Below are positions 48,214 through 51,570 of a stretch of DNA of 51,570 nt, in pieces. Made by a program: the position numbers and the translations under genes. Where the stretch lies: the NCBI GenBank assembly GCA_001275005.1, contig JWZX01002769.1, forward strand, positions 1 through 51,570, read 5' to 3'. Source of the DNA: Chrysochromulina tobinii. Taxonomy: Eukaryota; Haptophyta; Prymnesiales; Chrysochromulinaceae. How positions within the stretch are numbered: the first letter of the stretch is position 1; each line of letters starts with the position of its first letter. The notes below the pieces were generated by a model. It was given only the letters and a program-made list of their open reading frames with translations, searched no databases and had not been told where the DNA came from.

Positions 48214-49395
48214 CTAGATGCGCCGGCCATTGCGTCGACCTAGGTCCTGAACATCTCCAGGTGCAGCGCCAGGCACCAGATTGTCCGGGTAGTGCATCCG
48301 TGCCCCAACTGGCTTGCCGCACACCTCCACCTCAAACGTGTACAACGGCTGGTCTGTCTCGAGACGCGCGCACGCACGCACGACGACGCGCTTGCCCGCC
48401 TCGACTTGCAGCTCCTCCGAGAGCAGCATGAACACGTTCGGCCAGTGCGAGCCGGGCTGCGCGCTCGACACGTCCGGCACGGACGCGTCCGCGTCGGTCA
48501 TGAACACCTCCACGTGCAGTGCCAAGCCACGGAGCGCGCCTGGGCGCTCGAGTACGAACTCGAGAGTGACATCGTGCACGCCCTCGGGTGCCGCGGCATC
48601 GAACCGAAGGTCCTCGAATGTTTGCGGCGCGGCGAGCAGCACGTCGCGGGGCAGTGAGGGCAGCTTCAGAACCGTGGCACCAGGCGCCGCTAGCATCGGG
48701 AAAGGAAGCGAGGCGAAGTAGTGCGCGCCAGGGAACTCGGCTGGAGCGAGCAACGTGCGCGCACGCACCGGTATCGACACGATCGCTGGCGCGACGGCTG
48801 CACTCTCAGCGGCTGATTCGGAGTCGCCAGCAGATGCGTCGGTGGCCGCTGTGGCGGTGGCTGACGACAGGACTCTAGTGGTTGTTGCCAGGTGCCGCTT
48901 CGCAGCGTCTCGCACTGCCACCACCACACCCTCCGCACCCGCAATCTCGCCGAGGATCTCGTGCAGCAGCAAGTCTACGCGGCGCGGCAGCTGCACGTCG
49001 GTCGAGTAGCCCTGAAGCACCGTCACACGATCCGAGAGCTGAAGGTCAGCCACTGTCTGGACCGCGGCAGCATACGCCTGCGCGTTCGCCTCAATCGCGT
49101 ACACGTGGGCCGCGCCAGCTCGTGCTGCCATGACCGCCAGCAGCCCCAGCGCGCCCGTTCCAATGTCGAGACAGACGCGGCCAGAAGCGACCGCTTTGAT
49201 GGCCTGCTCGTAGGCGCACGTGCGGGCGTGGTCGTCACGCATCCGTGCGTACGTCTCGTCTGTGTAGCGTTCGCACAGTGAGCGTGGATCTGGGCCGAGC
49301 GACATTTGTGGGCGATGGCAGATAGTTCTCGAGGCGGCCCGCGTCGTTAGGAGAGCGGGCAGGAGCTGTTGGACACGTGTGAGCCATTTTGCCAT
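48214..49395 (-). CDS. PRMT-like protein arginine methyltransferase homologue
   Basis: 393 residues from ATG 49395 (Met31, MSLGPDPRS, is an alternative). The frame extends further upstream only through the dispersed repeat and was cut. SAM-binding motif I is VCLDIGTGALGLLAVMAARAG, followed by AAHVYAIEAN with the acidic residue that contacts the ribose. The double-E loop appears as HEILGEIAGAEG, with the two Glu spaced like the SExxGxxxxxE loop of PRMTs. The C-terminal part is beta-rich (DVTLEFVLERPGALRGLALH) as in the PRMT barrel. The PRMT THW loop is not evident. Likely a methyltransferase for arginine or a related substrate; exact class unclear. Confidence 0.75.
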   Translation of the reverse strand: MAKWLTRVQQLLPALLTTRAASRTICHRPQMSLGPDPRSLCERYTDETYARMRDDHARTCAYEQAIKAVASGRVCLDIGTGALGLLAVMAARAGAAHVYAIEANAQAYAAAVQTVADLQLSDRVTVLQGYSTDVQLPRRVDLLLHEILGEIAGAEGVVVAVRDAAKRHLATTTRVLSSATATAATDASAGDSESAAESAAVAPAIVSIPVRARTLLAPAEFPGAHYFASLPFPMLAAPGATVLKLPSLPRDVLLAAPQTFEDLRFDAAAPEGVHDVTLEFVLERPGALRGLALHVEVFMTDADASVPDVSSAQPGSHWPNVFMLLSEELQVEAGKRVVVRACARLETDQPLYTFEVEVCGKPVGARMHYPDNLVPGAAPGDVQDLGRRNGRRI

Positions 49396-49425
49396 CCACA
49401 CGTTATGGTTTACCGGTACATTGTA

Positions 49426-49443
49426 TTGACTTGACTTGACTTG
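49426..49443. repeat. (TTGAC)n run upstream of the PRMT-like gene
   Basis: Three and a half units ending 31 nt before ATG 49395. Here the sense strand reads (CAAGT)n, opposite to the other start-proximal runs. It is joined directly to the end of element copy C. Confidence 0.85.
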
Positions 49444-49557
49444 TAAAAAGACACCGCGGGGGGAGCCGGGACTCACACGGGACACGCGGACGCACAAAGG
49501 AACACGGACCGCACAGACGAACCTCACAACCATCCAAACCCACCAACAACACACACC
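49443..49557 (-). repeat. Dispersed 5'-flanking element, copy C
   Basis: Read on the minus strand it goes from GTGTGTGTTGTTGGTGGG through TTTGGATGGTTGTGAGGTTC to GGTGTCTTTTTAC. It is nearly the full length of copy B, in the direction of the methyltransferase gene. The end that in copy B is followed by CGGTATT is here followed by the CAAGT run. Confidence 0.8.
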
Positions 49558-49681
49558 CCGCACGTCAGCGCGACGACCGAAGCCGCGGCCGACTCAACAG
49601 CCGCAGGCCCGGTGGGAGCCGACCGCACGCCGCGGCCGACTCAGAAGAGGCCGCCCCCAGCGAACCCGACCCTGCTATGGT

Positions 49682-49786
49682 TACCGGTACCGGTAAAAAG
49701 ACACCGGTAGTCAAGTCAAGTCAAGTCAAGACACCAATCGCAAGACACACTGCACACACGGGACACACACGGGACACGTACCGGTA
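49682..49786 (-). repeat. Partial dispersed element, copy D, bounded by TACCGGTA
   Basis: TACCGGTA at 49682-49689 (overlapping a second at 49688-49695) and at 49779-49786. On the minus strand it has CCCGTGTGTGTCCCGTGTG and the end GGTGTCTTTTTACCGGTA, with (ACTTG)n inserted between. Confidence 0.7.
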
Positions 49787-49898
49787 CAGCGGTTTTACTG
49801 TCGAACGGAACCACCGTGAAAGCAATACAGGTCTCTCAACCCGTTCACACTTCTATACCGTCACATACATCAAATATTCAAGTAAAGCGGATGTACTC

Positions 49899-51448
49899 TC
49901 AAAATGGTCTGTAGAAATAGCGACCGCCCTCACCTCCATCGAAGCAGTCCTTCATCGAGTGGCAGGAGCTCAGATTGGCTCGCGGGCTGCGGTCGAGGTG
50001 TTCAAGCGTGCCGCAGGGCAACTCCTCGCAGTACCGATTGTCCTCGCGCCGCCGGTGAAGCAGCCCATACACGCGCGGCACGGTGCGGTTGTGCGGCTCG
50101 ACCCACAGGCGTGGCACGCCCGCGGCGGTCCGTGTGGCATGCAGCCGATAGCGCAACGGCAGCAGGGCGTAGCCGAGGTTCCAGCGCCATTGCCGCTGTA
50201 GCGGCGCCTCGCACTCGCGCGGCGTATCCACCTGATGAGAAAAGGAAATCAGCGTGCAATCAGAATGTAATCAGAATGCAATCAGAATGCAATCAGAATG
50301 CAATCAAGAATGCAATCAGCGCCGCGCCGGCCACGCTCGCACTCGCACTGGCGCGGCGTCACCACCTTGCGCCGATGGCTCTGCTTGGGGCTCGGCTCGC
50401 AGGTACGGTGTGGGTGGAGGCACGAGGTGTGGAGGCGTGCGCCCACACGGCTCGAAGGCGGGTGGAATTTAGGCCACGGCAGGTGCAGCAGCGTGCTGAT
50501 GGCCGTCGAGACGCGCGGCTGATGTGGTGGCGAGCGCTGAGACTGTCGCCTGTGCTGTGGCAGCGGCTGCTGCGACGGTGGCGGCTGCTCCTGCCGCTGC
50601 TGCTGCGGCGGCGGCGGCGGCTCCTGCTGCGGCTGCTCCGGCTGCTGCTCTGGTGGCCAGCTCCCAGGCACCAGTGGCCGCGTCTCGAGGCATCGCGCCA
50701 CAAAGTATCCATGCTGCCCATCGCATGAGCCCGCGTACGTCCAGTTCGACGGGTCGAAGCCCAAGATGTACTGCCGAGGCAAATCACACGCTGCTGCATG
50801 CTGTGCAAGCGCGCGTGAGCGAATGTCGAGGCCGCCGCTTGCGAACGGCGCGAGCAGCGGCCAGCCGCCGACTGCTCGCTCGGCTTGTCGCGCACAGCTG
50901 GCCGGCGCAGGCGAGCTCAGGTGGTCGTCGATGTCGCCGCACCACTTGGCGCGCCCGTCGCTGTGGAAGATCGCCCACCCAAAGTGGCCGTACCACAGCC
51001 ACGGACTATGTGTGCGCGCACCGTCACGCTCACGCTCACGCCGAGCAAGCCGATGCGCGCCCATGAGCTCGGCGAGCACGCGTGAGTCGTGGATGATTGA
51101 GTCGTCCTCAATCTTGCCAATGAAGCGTGCATTTGGGAAGATTTGCAACGCTTGCCGGAACCACTCGGCCGTTTTACAAAAGCACGAGAATTGAAAGCCC
51201 ATGCGCAACTTGTCGCGATTCGCAGCTGTCGCGTTCTCGTAGAAGAAGTCGGTGCACGCCACCACCAGGAATCGTGGGTCAGCCGCGTGCTCCTGCCGAG
51301 TGGTCACATACCGCCACTCGATGCCCTGTGGCCGCGCGCTGCGCCGACGAAAGGGCGGGATCCATTTGGTGACGACCACGCCGAGCGCGAGCCATAATGT
51401 GTGGCTCGTAGCACGCGATGTGGATACGCCATCGGACGCGCTGTGCAT
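49899..51448 (-). CDS. Galactosyltransferase-like type II membrane protein (two exons)
   Basis: Exons 51448-50366 and 50231-49899 join in phase 0 to 471 residues. A hydrophobic segment (HTLWLALGVVVTKWI, 17-31) could be a signal anchor for the Golgi. The core FPNARFIGKIEDDSIIH holds an acidic EDD at 114-116 like the DxD metal site of GT31-type beta-1,3-glycosyltransferases. WLWYGHFGWAIFHSDGRAK and RQYILGFDPSNWTYAG follow. A Gln/Pro-rich linker occupies about 245-300 (QQEPPPPPQQQRQEQPPPSQ). The second exon adds a Cys-containing C-terminus (CYPK-free, with RYCEELPCGTLEHL). Probably a glycan-building enzyme; donor and acceptor unknown. Confidence 0.65.
50232..50365 (-). other. 134-nt introner-like GT-AG intron with a CTGATTGCATT array
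   Basis: On the minus strand the intron starts GTGGTGACGCCGCGCCAGTG. The next exon starts with a related 24-base copy, GTGGATACGCCGCGCGAGTG plus CGAG, with 21 of 24 bases equal. The middle is five to six units of CTGATTGCATT, and the end is CCTTTTCTCATCAG. Removing it joins HRRK to VDTPRECE in frame. Confidence 0.8.
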
Positions 51449-51570
51449 TTGCAAAAGTGCTCGGTAGGACGCGCGCGCTCGTCCGTCCGAAGGAAATGCT
51501 TAATACAAGCTTAGGCGAATCGAATGCGGCCCGCTCGGCCGCTTAGTCGGATCGAATGCTCGGCCGTGAC
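51449..51570. other. Right-edge flank
   Basis: Presumed 5' flank of the galactosyltransferase-like gene, with repeated CGGATCGAATGC/CGAATCGAATGC and GCTCGGCCG words in the last 60 bases. Nothing else can be claimed. Confidence 0.4.

Larger units (their letters stand above)
49396..49898. other. Intergenic region rich in element copies and (TCAAG)n
   Basis: It contains (ACTTG)n at 49426-49443, element copy C at 49443-49557, and a partial copy D at 49682-49786 with TACCGGTA at both ends and (TCAAG)n at 49710-49730 inside. All copies point toward the methyltransferase gene. Confidence 0.75.

Noticed and set aside
1-51570. CRISPR arrays, operons, Shine-Dalgarno sites, rho-independent terminators
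   Set aside because: None is present. Spliceosomal introns and eukaryotic gene families show this is nuclear DNA, so these bacterial feature types do not apply.

Overview
This is eukaryotic nuclear DNA: GC-rich, gene-dense, with short spliceosomal introns (74-219 nt) and no bacterial operon signals. A kinesin-2 accessory subunit implies a flagellate or ciliate cell. Two proteins (a GNAT acetyltransferase and a glyoxalase I) start with hydrophobic leaders followed by basic, transit-like stretches, as expected for an alga with a secondary plastid. Overall style (GC bias, GC-AG intron, Ala/Glu coiled coils, Pro-rich secreted enzymes) suggests a haptophyte-like marine protist. That is inference; no marker here fixes the lineage. 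Start codons below are the first supportable ATG, because many of the longest open frames begin at GTG or TTG.

Layout. 1-6515 (-): giant Ala/Glu/Arg coiled-coil protein running off the left edge, with a one-base frame break near 3420. 7176-10509 (-): an EF-hand coding stretch and a Ser/Pro-rich coding stretch, probably parts of one gene. 10838-12493 (-): PlsC-type acyltransferase, divergent from 12808-13782 (+), a UbiA-type prenyltransferase. 13906-14802 (+): two-half CbiX/SirB-like protein. 15145-17283 (-): sulfotransferase with Cys-rich modules, divergent from 17364-18488 (+), an Ala-rich protein. 19149-21306 (-): Tudor-like plus AlkB-like dioxygenase, divergent from 21412-22422 (+), a DUF4602/C1orf131-like nucleolar protein. 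22596-24016 (+): armadillo-like protein. 24154-24989 (+): glyoxalase I. 25641-29048 (-): RCC1-HECT ubiquitin ligase, divergent from 29745-31735 (+), a coiled-coil protein. 32099-34714 (+): PPR protein. 34956-35774 (-): RsuA/RluB pseudouridine synthase. 36014-36546 (-): HYPK. 37182-38009 (-): Ala-rich protein. 38381-38860 (+): small unknown protein. 39269-40204 (-): alpha/beta hydrolase. 40465-43095 (+): KAP3. 43561-44385 (+): GNAT. 44647-46563 (+): GxGYxYP protein. 47181-47834 (-): small coiled-coil protein. 48214-49395 (-): PRMT-like methyltransferase. 49899-51448 (-): galactosyltransferase-like protein.

The genes do not form a pathway; they are ordinary housekeeping and accessory loci packed head-to-head or tail-to-tail. 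The most interesting content is structural. Five of ten inferred introns share a design: the intron begins inside a direct repeat whose second copy starts the next exon, the body carries CTGATTGC or CTGATGAC repeats, and four of the five end in CTCATCAG. They look like recently inserted introner-type elements of different ages. A dispersed element of about 120 bp ending GGTGTCTTTTTAC and tied to the palindrome TACCGGTA lies upstream of three genes in the same orientation relative to each gene. Runs of (ACTTG)n sit 22-70 nt upstream of four start codons. A set of two perfectly matched but interlaced inverted repeats lies at 36946-37029.
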